From: Kangiella sp. HZ709
GTDB lineage: Bacteria; Pseudomonadota; Gammaproteobacteria; Enterobacterales; Kangiellaceae
DNA length: 64,000 bases
NCBI RefSeq assembly: GCF_009674675.1
Contig: NZ_WKJC01000001.1
Coordinates: forward strand, 813,031 to 877,030
Direction of reading: 5' to 3'
Positions 46,287 to 54,410 of this stretch are shown piece by piece. The translations under genes were made by a program, and so were the position numbers. Under the pieces are notes generated by a model. The model did not search any database. It was given only the letters and a program-made list of their open reading frames with translations, and was not told the origin of the DNA. Within the stretch, counting starts at the first letter, position 1, and every line of letters starts with the position of its first letter.

Positions 46287-46373
46287 TGGTACCAGAGGCC
46301 GGACTCGAACCGGCACGCTTTTAAGGGCGGGGGATTTTGAATCCCCTGTGTATACCAATTTCACCACTCTGGC
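46287..46373 (-). tRNA. tRNA-Leu (anticodon CAA)
   Basis: 87 bases including an encoded CCA. The acceptor stem GCCAGAG pairs with CTCTGGT with one G-T pair. The anticodon stem GGGGA/TCCCC encloses loop TTCAAAA, giving anticodon CAA for UUG codons. A long class-II variable arm and the T-arm GCCGGTTCGAGTCCGGC are present. It is a single-gene unit with its own promoter and terminator. Confidence 0.96.
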
Positions 46374-46419
46374 TAAACTTAGAAATGGCTGAATGAACTC
46401 AGTCATTTAAGTGGCGGGC

Positions 46420-46447
46420 ATTATATCTCACTATTGATTCATTGCAA
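46420..46447 (-). promoter_or_regulatory. Sigma-70 promoter of tRNA-Leu
   Basis: On the minus strand TTGCAA (46442-46447) and a perfect TATAAT (46420-46425) are 16 bases apart. A GCCCGCC discriminator follows directly, the GC-rich type seen at ppGpp-sensitive stable-RNA promoters. It overlaps the end of the upstream small gene. Confidence 0.75.
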
Positions 46448-46706
46448 TAGTGGTCTTTTGATTTTCGTTGCTATCTATACAAGAGCTTATTAATTGATAG
46501 TTTTTTGACGCATTTAGTAGGCACTCATTGGGGTTTGGTCGCGCAGTAGCTATCTTCAAATTACCGGTTACCTTTGTCGACAATTCATCAACCAAAGAAG
46601 TACAGTTTGGCGAACCCGATGCCTGACTGTAAAGCACCTCTTTTAATAAGATCGAAGCGCTAATGATTAATAAGGCTCCAATTAATAATAAATATTTAAG
46701 ATTCAT
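46431..46706 (-). CDS. Small secreted or membrane-anchored protein
   Basis: Protein of 91 residues with one N-terminal hydrophobic helix (YLLLIGALLIISASILL) and a polar remainder with three Cys, which could form disulphides in the periplasm. No family recognised. It is the third gene of an operon with an HTH regulator and a four-helix membrane protein (15-bp gap). Its last codons carry the -35/-10 region of the tRNA promoter. Confidence 0.65.
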   Translation of the reverse strand: MNLKYLLLIGALLIISASILLKEVLYSQASGSPNCTSLVDELSTKVTGNLKIATARPNPNECLLNASKNYQLISSCIDSNENQKTTIAMNQ

Positions 46707-46721
46707 ATTAGCAACTTTTAA

Positions 46722-46940
46722 CTATTCGTCGTTTGAAGAAGTTAATGAAAACACTTCCTCCAGTGGTACTTTGAAATATTGTGCTATTTTCAGAGCAATA
46801 ATAGTCGAAGGTACGAACCGTCCTACTTCAATAGTACTGATCGTTTTGCGAGAGACGCCTATGGCTTCTGCTAAATCGGCTTGGCTCATGCGATGCTCAG
46901 CTCGGAATACCCGAATACGATTATTTAATTCACTATTCAT
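46722..46940 (-). CDS. XRE-family HTH regulator
   Basis: Compact Cro/C1-type repressor of 72 residues (RIRVFRAEHRMSQADLAEAI, GVSRKTISTIEVGRFVPST), of the YgzD-like group usually paired with a membrane protein gene. GGAG precedes the ATG. It lies 2 bp after a four-helix membrane protein gene. Such pairs are typically autorepressed; a perfect ACCTTAAGGT palindrome at 47473-47482 upstream of the operon is the likely operator. Confidence 0.9.
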   Translation of the reverse strand: MNSELNNRIRVFRAEHRMSQADLAEAIGVSRKTISTIEVGRFVPSTIIALKIAQYFKVPLEEVFSLTSSNDE

Positions 46941-46942
46941 TG

Positions 46943-47416
46943 TTACTCCTCCAAATCTTCAACGTCATCATTACGAGTAAGATAAAAGAAACTCAAGCTT
47001 GCCGTTAACGTCATAAATCCAAATAAAACAATTAAGTAAAATGATGTCTCAATATTCCAATCGTCAATGTATTTTTGAAATGCCAGAGCCACTGTCGTAG
47101 TGATCATTGTCACCATCCAAGAGTTTTTAAAACTGGTATGCATAGCGTCGGTCATAAAGCTTTCCGGTTCAGACTTACTTAAAAGCTTACCTCCTGCCTT
47201 TAGCTTCATTACGGGGAAAATACCCCAAAGCGTCACACCCATAGTTAAGACAACACCCACGCCTGATGCAATGTCCAAAGCACTATTCAAAGCGCCAGGT
47301 TCTAACAGCTTTTCGGCCGCCTGCATAAAATAAGTTATCCCAACAAATAACAAACCCCAAGCCACTTTACGGTTCATATTATCGATAGCTTCGGCACAAT
47401 TTACTGATTTACTCAT
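46943..47416 (-). CDS. Four-helix membrane protein paired with an HTH regulator
   Basis: Protein of 157 residues with about four membrane helices (VAWGLLFVGITYFMQ, IASGVGVVLTMGVTLWGIF, WMVTMITTTVALAF, FYLIVLFGFMTLTASLSFFY) and an acidic C-terminus. I do not recognise a named family. The pairing with a small XRE regulator is common in bacteria, where the membrane protein is thought to sense membrane or envelope state. First gene of a three-gene operon. Confidence 0.75.
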   Translation of the reverse strand: MSKSVNCAEAIDNMNRKVAWGLLFVGITYFMQAAEKLLEPGALNSALDIASGVGVVLTMGVTLWGIFPVMKLKAGGKLLSKSEPESFMTDAMHTSFKNSWMVTMITTTVALAFQKYIDDWNIETSFYLIVLFGFMTLTASLSFFYLTRNDDVEDLEE

Positions 47417-47472
47417 ATTTACTCATCCTCTTTTTTAGGTGCCACAAAGAAACCTATGAACACCTTTTTGAT

Positions 47473-47482
47473 ACCTTAAGGT
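47473..47482. promoter_or_regulatory. Palindrome upstream of the HTH/membrane operon
   Basis: ACCTTAAGGT is a perfect 10-bp palindrome about 57 bp upstream of the first start codon, with related AACCTA / AGGTTCC halves beside it. A plausible operator for the XRE regulator. Confidence 0.45.
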
Positions 47483-47577
47483 TCCATTATGGGTTAAAAA
47501 GGTGGCTATGTCAAGTTGTAGATATCCAAGGGGGTTTAAAAAGCCTCATCAGGAGCGATGAAGCTTCTTCGTTCAAA

Positions 47578-47780
47578 CTAAAACCAAAATATGAATTTAC
47601 TTTTTGATTTCTTCTTTTTGAGCTTTGATAAAATCATCAATCTGCTCTTCCAGAACTGACAAAGGTACAGATCCCTGCCCCAGATGTAGGCACCAGCTCC
47701 TTTTGACCGCCAGACCAGAATAACCTGACCACCGAATCCAAAAAGACCTGACCAGCCTGCTAGTATAAATTGACCATTGA
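47578..47780 (-). pseudogene. Decayed coding remnant
   Basis: Two different minus-strand frames show protein-like wording here: GWSGLFGFGGQVILVWRSKG in one and VPLSVLEEQIDDFIKAQKEE with a stop in another. Neither has a credible start; the longer frame would begin inside the terminator of the upstream immunity gene. I read this as a frameshifted fragment of a lost gene next to the orphan Rhs module. The family is not recognised. Confidence 0.35.
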
Positions 47781-47784
47781 AAAG

Positions 47785-47810
47785 CAAAAAAGCCAGCAAA
47801 ATGCTGGCTT
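47785..47810 (-). terminator. Terminator of the Rhs toxin/immunity unit
   Basis: On the minus strand AAGCCAGC-ATTTT-GCTGGCTT is followed by TTTT. It lies 17 bp after the stop of the immunity-like gene. Confidence 0.85.
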
Positions 47811-47826
47811 AAATTGTTTTACACGT

Positions 47827-48294
47827 TTATGGTGCTATAGGTTTTAATGACTCAACCCATTTATTAGGTGTGTTATTGAAGTAATCTCGAAGTCTATCTT
47901 CTACATGTTCAGCCTCCCAAACAGCAGCACACTCTAAATATTTACACTCTTCATAGGTTGAAGAAGTAATGTCTCCGGTATTTGGATTGTATAATTCGAA
48001 ATCTCCGCTGATGCTATCTTGGATAAACTTCATAGGAAGCTCTAAAAAATCATCTCTAATATCAAGCTTTCCAACTTTGAGCCAATGCCCTTTTGTTATA
48101 ACATCGTCATACACCGTCGTAAAAAAAGCTAGCTCTGAATCATTCAACTTTAATAAGTCATTCTTTTTAAGCGGTTTTTCTGACTTTAGAGCAAAGAATG
48201 CCATAGAATCTTCTAATACCTGCGCATACGAATAAGCATTATCTTCTAAGATAATTTCTACAATCATTCCCGGTATCTTTCTTTGTCTTTTCAT
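47827..48294 (-). CDS. Imm26-like immunity protein
   Basis: Protein of 155 residues. The opening KIPGMIVEIILEDNAYSYAQVLEDSMAF is split here for length: KIPGMIVEIILEDN then AYSYAQVLEDSMAF; this resembles the Imm26 pattern (GDIVxIPLxDGxYAYGQVL). No signal peptide. It directly follows, by 18 bp, the Rhs C-terminal toxin fragment, the standard place for its cognate immunity gene. It presumably binds and blocks the nuclease domain; this pairing is inferred from position and family. Confidence 0.75.
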   Translation of the reverse strand: MKRQRKIPGMIVEIILEDNAYSYAQVLEDSMAFFALKSEKPLKKNDLLKLNDSELAFFTTVYDDVITKGHWLKVGKLDIRDDFLELPMKFIQDSISGDFELYNPNTGDITSSTYEECKYLECAAVWEAEHVEDRLRDYFNNTPNKWVESLKPIAP

Positions 48295-48312
48295 TTTTAG
48301 TCTGAAACCTCT

Positions 48313-49128
48313 CTATTTTTTAAACTCTTCATCAGCAGCTTTCATATACTGTTCTTTCTTAGGGTTTTTATCTGAAATACCGTTAATGGCATTTCCAGAA
48401 GAGCCCCCTTGTGATTTAGCCCCACCATTATTTTCAATTTGTTGCTGCTCCCTGCCTCTAATAGCATCTTTGTTTTTAGAGGACTTATCAAGCTTTGCAG
48501 GCCCAAACCCCTTTTTATTCATATGGTGGTTAGAATCCCTTTTTGCAACATTCTTTTCAGGTTTATCTGTGCCACTCGTTCGGCCAGTATATGTCTCTCC
48601 TGTTTCTTCATTCTTCTTTGTATAAGTTTGGTAGGTCTTTTCTGTTTTTTTACTATTATCACCTATTTTAGATGGATCTGATGCTTGATTATTAGCTTTT
48701 GGTCCTTGAGAATCATTTTTTCCATTTTCAACTTTCGGTGTATTAGGTTTGTCGAGCTTCTTAGCTACCGCCTTAACGGCATCTACAGCAACATCAGCTT
48801 TTCTTAACACAACTTCTTGAGCTGCTGTTTTTGCTAGATCTATAGCTGCATCTGAAGCATCAATTTCTCCTAATTCTACTTTTGCAACTGTCTCACCAGC
48901 TGCCTTTGCGGTTTCGACTGCTCCATATGCTGTCAAACCAGCAGCAATTCCTTTTACTATATAAGGCACAGCAAACCAAAATACATAGCCTGATGGATCT
49001 GTCCCAGCCATTGGGTTATTCATTCCATAACTGTACGGATTCATGCTTTGACTGTTGCCAGGCGCTTGTATAAACGGGTCAACGGATAAGAACCTACCCA
49101 AATTGTAATCATACGCGCGTCCATTCAT
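48313..49128 (-). pseudogene. Orphan Rhs C-terminal toxin fragment (URI/GIY-YIG-like nuclease)
   Basis: The 271 residues begin with the end of an Rhs core (MNGRAYDYNLGRFLSVDPFI, SMNPYSYGMNNPMAGTDPSG) and continue into a variable tip. The tip (about 165-271) has TYTKKNEETGETYTGRTSG, RDSNHHMNKKGFGPAKL, AIRGREQQQIENNGG and GNAINGIS, resembling URI-fold (GIY-YIG-like) toxin nucleases. The frame is closed by a stop about eight codons upstream, and the large YD-repeat core is absent. There is no ribosome site at the apparent ATG. This is the displaced orphan-toxin state common at rhs loci; it could be silent or a recombination reserve. Confidence 0.8.
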
Positions 49129-49397
49129 ATGAATGGGTGCACTTGCTAAGAATCAAACTTTAAAAGAACAATGCAATAACAGGCTGTTTTTTACAGCTAG
49201 AAGACCCAAAAAGCAAAAAAAAAAACACCGAATCTGAACAAATTTCAACCAAATCATGCTGTTTTTTTACGTTTTGGATACCCAGTTAATAAGTCTGAGA
49301 CTCATATTGAAGGTATGCACGGCAAAAAAGTGAAAGTTTTGCATGTATGTATTTTAAAAATCAAATAACCTTATGAGTAAATCTCAGGAGAACAACA

Positions 49398-50150
49398 ATG
49401 CTAATAACATATTGGACAACCATTGTCGCACCACTAATAGTTGGAGTTATCTTAATAGTCATAACCAAGCTATTTAGTAAGAATGGAAGTGAATCCGGCG
49501 GAAGTAATAATACCAACATCACGATGAACCAGATCAAAATTTACAATATCAATAACTCTAGAAACTATAACTCCAGGCCTCGGCGAAGAAATACTAAATC
49601 AGAGACTGACTTGATTATGGGGTTAGTTTTATTTGGAGGGTTGTTTTTTGATAAAGCTGTTCCTTACATGGTCGCTGGAATTTTATCTATTACATTTCTG
49701 ATATTGGGGATTTTTGTTTACACGACGCTTTATAGCTACAGAAGGAGTATTATACATGGTGATAACTGGCTTTACTTTTTACTGACAACTGTCGGCATTA
49801 CACTAGTTACTGGACTTTTAGCTTTAAACTTACTAGAACCAATTCATAAAATAGACTTTGCCGCTAAAGATCCTATGTTCGGAGCAATAACAAAAATATT
49901 CGCACCCTCTTATAGAACAATTGGCGTTTTATTTGTAGGGCTAGGTATGTACCTGATCGTCATGACACAGATACATTATTTATCTGGGTTGAGGTTACTA
50001 ACATCAAATAGACAGAGTGGGATTGCGCACACTATATTTAATAGAACTCAACGATTTAGAAAACCATGGCTATTAGTTGCATTCGCTACGCTATCATTTT
50101 TAATTGCATTTTTCTTTATAAATAATTATGCATACCAATGGATTAGCTAG
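49398..50150 (+). CDS. Multi-pass membrane protein, unknown
   Basis: Protein of 250 residues. An N-terminal helix (TIVAPLIVGVILIVIT) is followed by a polar Asn/Arg-rich linker (about 33-70, NNTNITMNQIKIYNINNS, RPRRR), then four further helices to the end. CAGGAG precedes the ATG. No family recognised. The linker between the first helix and the helix bundle might contact nucleic acid or protein. It stands alone on the plus strand, closed by a 9-bp stem terminator. Confidence 0.7.
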   Translation: MLITYWTTIVAPLIVGVILIVITKLFSKNGSESGGSNNTNITMNQIKIYNINNSRNYNSRPRRRNTKSETDLIMGLVLFGGLFFDKAVPYMVAGILSITFLILGIFVYTTLYSYRRSIIHGDNWLYFLLTTVGITLVTGLLALNLLEPIHKIDFAAKDPMFGAITKIFAPSYRTIGVLFVGLGMYLIVMTQIHYLSGLRLLTSNRQSGIAHTIFNRTQRFRKPWLLVAFATLSFLIAFFFINNYAYQWIS

Positions 50151-50156
50151 TAAATT

Positions 50157-50180
50157 CTGGCCTTCGTATTTGAAGGCCAG
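50157..50180. terminator. Stem-loop between convergent genes
   Basis: CTGGCCTTC and GAAGGCCAG form a perfect 9-bp stem with a 6-base loop. It ends the membrane-protein gene and the convergent small gene. The T-content after it is modest. Confidence 0.6.
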
Positions 50181-50185
50181 AATAA

Positions 50186-50446
50186 TTAATCCATAGTTTT
50201 TCCTGTAGCAATTTTTTTCCCTTCCAAGTCATACTTACACCAACCTTCATCTACTTTTTGAGGGGGATAGATACTCATGTGATGCCAAACATGATATTTA
50301 GCTACCACTTCTCCGTCCGGCGAGACCTCATCATAATATGAGTCATCATTATCCATCCCCTTCTTTTGACTGCTCTTAAAGTCTGTACGAATTAGATGGT
50401 TTCCATCACTAACTGGTAAATATGGAAAATTACTCGCGTCAATCAT
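50186..50446 (-). CDS. Small hypothetical protein
   Basis: Protein of 86 residues, no signal or membrane helix, rich in Asp, Tyr and Trp (DDSYYDEVSPDGEVVAKYHV, WHHMSIYPP), suggesting a small beta-rich domain. AAAGGAG precedes the ATG at 50446; a GTG two codons earlier is too close to that site. Not recognised. Such compact acidic proteins in accessory regions are sometimes immunity or anti-defence factors, but nothing here proves it. Confidence 0.6.
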   Translation of the reverse strand: MIDASNFPYLPVSDGNHLIRTDFKSSQKKGMDNDDSYYDEVSPDGEVVAKYHVWHHMSIYPPQKVDEGWCKYDLEGKKIATGKTMD

Positions 50447-50482
50447 TTTCACTCCTTTTTTTATACATGAAAAATCACTAAC

Positions 50483-51241
50483 TTAAGTGCTTTCACACTT
50501 TTGGGTTACAACTATGACACCTATAAAGTGGTAATCTTCATCCCCATTCAATCCAAATTGCTGAATATAGGGATCATCTTGTTCCGGAAGGCTCCCACGA
50601 CGAATAGTAGTGACATCAATTTTATGGCATAGCTTTTTTAATTCATCGTCTTCCGCTATGTAACCTTCATATTTGCGCTCCACTTTCTCAATATTCTTGG
50701 CTTCTTTGCTATCCGACCATACCTTCTGATAACTATGTAAAGCAACAAAAAATGCAAAAGGCAACTCCGACTTCCCTGTTGGGGAAGACAAATTAAAATA
50801 GTCCGCATTTCGCTGTAAATCTTTAACAATCTCACGTTTATTCGCGTTAAAACCTTTAACCTCAATTGGACAGAATGCCTGATCAAATCCATTAGAATCA
50901 ATATAAATTGCAATATCAATCTTTCCTGGTCGTCTAGTATCATTTTGACACCGTGCCACACTTTTGAACCCCATAAAGTTATCAGCAGGCTTCTTTCCCA
51001 GGATTGGGGTGCAAGCTGTAGCAAATCTTTTAGTATTATCCTCAAGTCTTATTTTATATGGGACACCAAAACCTTGGTTTAACTCTTGAATAGCTTTTGC
51101 AGAGTTAACTGTCAATAAGTACTCAGCATCAATTAAGTTTGTTTCATCGTCCGAGAAGTAAAGCGCATCATCGCATGATGTTTCCATTGCTTTTTTAAGC
51201 TTATTTGAAATATCAAGCTCTGCTTGAATTATATTTATCAT
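50483..51241 (-). CDS. Hypothetical protein with PD-(D/E)xK-like nuclease signature
   Basis: Protein of 252 residues. The central segment KIDIAIYID, about 17 residues, then CPIEVKGFN gives the D...ExK spacing of the restriction-endonuclease-like fold (Asp near 109, Glu near 127, Lys near 129). The flanking helix REIVKDLQRNADYF fits the same fold. No HTH or membrane part. It could be a defence nuclease or a decayed restriction subunit. The ATG at 51241 is chosen; an in-frame GTG lies two codons upstream and no ribosome site decides between them. Confidence 0.65.
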   Translation of the reverse strand: MINIIQAELDISNKLKKAMETSCDDALYFSDDETNLIDAEYLLTVNSAKAIQELNQGFGVPYKIRLEDNTKRFATACTPILGKKPADNFMGFKSVARCQNDTRRPGKIDIAIYIDSNGFDQAFCPIEVKGFNANKREIVKDLQRNADYFNLSSPTGKSELPFAFFVALHSYQKVWSDSKEAKNIEKVERKYEGYIAEDDELKKLCHKIDVTTIRRGSLPEQDDPYIQQFGLNGDEDYHFIGVIVVTQKCEST

Positions 51242-51293
51242 ATTCACTACAGAAAGTTTTAGCTAGATTAGTAGGCATACCAATATAATCGTT

Positions 51294-51992
51294 TTAACTC
51301 TCTCTAAACCCATTATTTTTAAAATAATACTTTCCTCTTAAATCCAGAGAAAACCCGCCACCTCGAATAACACCGAAGTAGAAACAAAGTACAATTAGTG
51401 CATAGAAGCAAAATGCCAATAGTTGCGTAACAAAAGGCTCTATTGAATCTTTAAAGAAAGGCATTAGGTTAGATATCAGAGCTTGTTTACTGTCATTATA
51501 GGCGTAATAATTTAGAAGAATAGAAATCAAAAAAGCCAAACAGAAGTGCTCAAGCTGACTATCTCTATAGGAGTCCTCAACTAATTCATTATGGTAATTA
51601 TAAGCTATAGAGTTATTATTCTTAATAGCGAACTCTTTCAGTTCACTAGTATAAAACGTATCTTCATGGCTTATATCTTTCCATTTATCGTTATGAAAAA
51701 AGTACAATATTTTAAAAGGAATCAAGTAGGCAATAACACGTAGCAACCACTGGACTAAAGGCACGCAGAAAGATAAATAAAATGCAAATAAGCATAAAAA
51801 TATTAATATATGTCCAAAGTTTAATCCTGTTGTCAAAAAATCAAATGTAACTTGAGTAAGTGCCTTCTCATAAAATATTATTAAACTAAAATCTAAAAAG
51901 AAAAGGAATGAAGCTAACATAGCAAAATAACGGAAATCTTTCGCTTTATCTAATTGTGAGTTTGTAGTTTTGACAATCTTATCCCAAGACAT
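51294..51992 (-). CDS. Four-helix membrane protein, unknown
   Basis: Protein of 232 residues with helices at about 24-42, 58-98, 145-163 and 187-205, and a hydrophilic loop of about 45 residues between the second and third (DKWKDISHEDTFYTSELKEF). GAGGA precedes the ATG. Family not recognised. It lies 37 bp after the 52030 gene and about 50 bp before the PD-(D/E)xK-like gene on the same strand, so the three may be one operon. Confidence 0.7.
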   Translation of the reverse strand: MSWDKIVKTTNSQLDKAKDFRYFAMLASFLFFLDFSLIIFYEKALTQVTFDFLTTGLNFGHILIFLCLFAFYLSFCVPLVQWLLRVIAYLIPFKILYFFHNDKWKDISHEDTFYTSELKEFAIKNNNSIAYNYHNELVEDSYRDSQLEHFCLAFLISILLNYYAYNDSKQALISNLMPFFKDSIEPFVTQLLAFCFYALIVLCFYFGVIRGGGFSLDLRGKYYFKNNGFRES

Positions 51993-52029
51993 ATACTTTC
52001 CTCATAAAGTCATAATTATTAATAAGAAA

Positions 52030-52623
52030 CTAATTATTTTCGATCCACAACTCGGCTTCTTTTACATAAGTACTATAAAACTCAAGCCCTAGCTCAGCTA
52101 TTGATACGGGATGCAAATCTTTAATCCTCTTTTTAAGATGGCTCCAAGGTGGGTTATACCACTTTCCCCTGTTTTTTATTTTTACTAATGTTGGATCTGT
52201 AGGGACAATATTTACGTCAACGTCAGGTATAAGATCAGGTGTATCAATATCTATTATTAATGTTCCACATTCTAGCTTTGATGAAATCGAATTAATCAAA
52301 AGCCCTCTTCCCGTTTTATCCTTTAGAACCATATGCAGCGGCTTGTTTACAGTAGGGCTGATACTGTGCATTTCAGAGTTTCTGGCTTGTTTTAAGAAAA
52401 CAAGCAGAGGGTCTTTTTTCCTAAAGTGAGTATAGGGCTTATGCCACTGCTCAATTCCTTTTCGCTTTTTTAGCTGCCTCTCTGTTAACTCCCAAGCTCG
52501 CTCAATGCGAAAAAGAAAATTTTCCCAGCTTTCACGGAACTCATCAAAACTTGTTGTTTGTCTCATATTTTTAATCTGTGAAGCAGCTATATCTAAATCC
52601 CTTTTAGGGCCAACTAAAGCCAT
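52030..52623 (-). CDS. Hypothetical protein with an HEPN-like RNxxxH motif
   Basis: Protein of 197 residues. The N-terminal half is helical (FDEFRESWENFLFRIERAWE, RQLKKRKG) and contains FLKQARNSEMHSI, i.e. R81-N82-xxx-H86, the signature of HEPN ribonuclease domains. The C-terminal half is beta-rich (TLIIDIDTPDLIPDVDVNIV). HEPN proteins often serve as RNA-cleaving effectors in defence or toxin systems. No clear ribosome site at the ATG. Next to the transposition module. Confidence 0.6.
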   Translation of the reverse strand: MALVGPKRDLDIAASQIKNMRQTTSFDEFRESWENFLFRIERAWELTERQLKKRKGIEQWHKPYTHFRKKDPLLVFLKQARNSEMHSISPTVNKPLHMVLKDKTGRGLLINSISSKLECGTLIIDIDTPDLIPDVDVNIVPTDPTLVKIKNRGKWYNPPWSHLKKRIKDLHPVSIAELGLEFYSTYVKEAELWIENN

Positions 52624-52639
52624 ATCATTTGAGTTTATG

Positions 52640-52656
52640 TGTATTGATGCTGGATT
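52640..52656 (+). repeat. Left copy of a 17/18-bp direct repeat flanking the recombinase module
   Basis: TGTATTGATGCTGGATT matches TGTATTGAATGCTGGATT at 58405-58422 except for one extra A. It lies 8 bp outside the stop of the tyrosine recombinase gene, where attachment sites usually are. Confidence 0.5.
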
Positions 52657-52664
52657 GTAACATC

Positions 52665-53645
52665 TTAAACTTGATGGTTCTTTAAAGAGCTGAGCTCTAA
52701 TTTATGTGTATAGCCAAACGGATGCGTCTTTTTATACACTTTCTTTAGCATTCGAGGACTAACATGGGTATAAATTTGAGTAGTGGATATATCAGCATGT
52801 CCTAGCATTTCTTGAATAAAGCGAATATCCGCACCATTTTCCAACATTAATATAGCTGTTGAACGCCTCAAAAGGTTACAAGCGCCACGACGATTTATCC
52901 CTGTTTTCTTCATATACTTATTAACTAAATACGTTAATTGATGCTTACGGTATCGCTTGCCATCATTGGGTAAAAATAGAGCATTACCAGACTCAGGGAT
53001 AGCCAATTTAGGCCGTATCAATTCAAAATAACGATTGATTTGATAGCAAGTTCTATACGAAATAGGAACCACTCGATCTTTATTACCCTTGGCATTTCTT
53101 ATGACTAAAACCCTTTTCTCAAAGTCCACATCCTTTATGTCCAGATTAGCTAACTCCATGCAGCGCAAAGCGCCTCCCAAGTATACTTCTAATACTCCGA
53201 TATCTCGAACACCTCTCCATCCACACAAAGATGCTTGAAATATCATTCGGTTGAACTCATCGAGTGTAAAGCTATCCGCAGGGATCACTCTGGATGTTTT
53301 AGGCAAAGGCAATCTTTCAGCAAAGTTAGCAGGAATAACTTCATGATAGTAAAGCCTAGATACGAATATCTTTACCGCCGTGAGCTTATTGCGGAGCGTT
53401 CCTCTACTTAAAGGTTGTTTAGTATTAGGCTGCCTATAAGAACTTAAATAGCGCCGATACTTTTCTATCAGGTGGATATCCACATCATCTATATTTATTG
53501 CTCCTTCAGAAATACAGAACCTAATAAAACCACCTATATTTGATTCTTTACCTTCTACTGTGCGAGAAGACTCCCCGCGTGCGAGGCAGTCTTCTAAATA
53601 AAACTTCAAGCACGCAAGAAGTGATGTGATATCAATCTTCGTCAT
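52665..53645 (-). CDS. Tyrosine recombinase with altered HxxR motif
   Basis: Protein of 326 residues with an N-terminal SAM-like core-binding domain (1-110) and a catalytic domain with R161 (GALRCMELANL), a Lys near 186, R260, H283 (LGHADISTTQ) and nucleophile Y292 (IYTHVSP). The first His of HxxR is replaced by Asn (CNLLRRS, N257). The C-terminal wording ENGADIRFIQEMLGHA is typical of integrases associated with proteobacterial transposable elements. It overlaps the Toprim-like gene by 14 bp, so it belongs to the transposition operon. Confidence 0.88.
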   Translation of the reverse strand: MTKIDITSLLACLKFYLEDCLARGESSRTVEGKESNIGGFIRFCISEGAINIDDVDIHLIEKYRRYLSSYRQPNTKQPLSRGTLRNKLTAVKIFVSRLYYHEVIPANFAERLPLPKTSRVIPADSFTLDEFNRMIFQASLCGWRGVRDIGVLEVYLGGALRCMELANLDIKDVDFEKRVLVIRNAKGNKDRVVPISYRTCYQINRYFELIRPKLAIPESGNALFLPNDGKRYRKHQLTYLVNKYMKKTGINRRGACNLLRRSTAILMLENGADIRFIQEMLGHADISTTQIYTHVSPRMLKKVYKKTHPFGYTHKLELSSLKNHQV

Positions 53646-54393
53646 TCATATAGTCCTTGAATGAGATCCCTAATGATACACAGGCATATTCAAGCTGGCT
53701 CCTAAATAGCTCATCCTCATCTGAGCCATTAGAAATAACCGATACTTTCTTTGTCGGAAATTGATGTAACAAATCATAGTAGGTATCTTCAGTAGCACCA
53801 TTGCTAACAATGGCTACCGTATTATCGTACCCAGCTTGAATCATCTTTAAAGCAGTTAATGCACAACTAGTAACGTTAATATGCTCATAGATATCGGCTG
53901 CTCGTTTATTAACCATAGCAATACCTTTCCTGCTCCATAAGATTGGGCGAGACCTTAATTTCTTAGTTTTATGATCAACCCAGTAGGTTACAACCCCATA
54001 AAAAAGAGAATTAATATCTAGCTCTACAGGGATAATAAATGCCTTTGAGAACGTAAACCGCCCTATGTCATTTAACAACCCCAGGCGCTGCATCGCACCA
54101 CGTTCATATCCACCTTCAAATGAGTCTCGATGTGGCAAATGTTTCAGGTAAGAGCCATCGGTATATCCCATTGAGAATTGATCGACCAAATTAAAGTCAT
54201 GGATCCCCAGCTCATCAAGTTTATCTATGGCATCCAAGCTTTCCCGGAGAGCTTGATGACTGAAACTGCAAAACCTTTGGCCGGAGCTCAAGTCCAAGCT
54301 ATCAGGTTCGTATTGCTGTAGAAAAATATCCGTAGGGGGAAATTTCATTTGAGTTCGACGGATAGAACCATTAGCTTTTGAAATAATATTCAT
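53632..54393 (-). CDS. Toprim-like (DnaG-type) protein of the transposition module
   Basis: Protein of 253 residues. The middle section (GRFTFSKAFIIPVELDINSL, FYGVVTYWVDHKTKK, PILWSRKGIAMV) resembles primase-type catalytic cores. The C-terminal part (VTSCALTALKMIQAGYDNTV, VSVISNGSDEDELF) follows the Toprim pattern but lacks the first Glu and has SDED where DxD is expected, so it may be inactive or structural. AGGAGG precedes the ATG. It lies between istB-like and recombinase genes, an unusual partner for both. The Toprim call is by pattern and uncertain. Confidence 0.6.
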   Translation of the reverse strand: MNIISKANGSIRRTQMKFPPTDIFLQQYEPDSLDLSSGQRFCSFSHQALRESLDAIDKLDELGIHDFNLVDQFSMGYTDGSYLKHLPHRDSFEGGYERGAMQRLGLLNDIGRFTFSKAFIIPVELDINSLFYGVVTYWVDHKTKKLRSRPILWSRKGIAMVNKRAADIYEHINVTSCALTALKMIQAGYDNTVAIVSNGATEDTYYDLLHQFPTKKVSVISNGSDEDELFRSQLEYACVSLGISFKDYMNDED

Positions 54394-54410
54394 ATCTTTA
54401 CCTCCTAATA

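Noticed and set aside
46287-46373. tRNA-Leu as attachment site for the accessory region to its right
   Set aside because: The tRNA 3' end faces left (46287), so an element integrated at it would lie on the other side; no repeat of the tRNA end was seen to the right.
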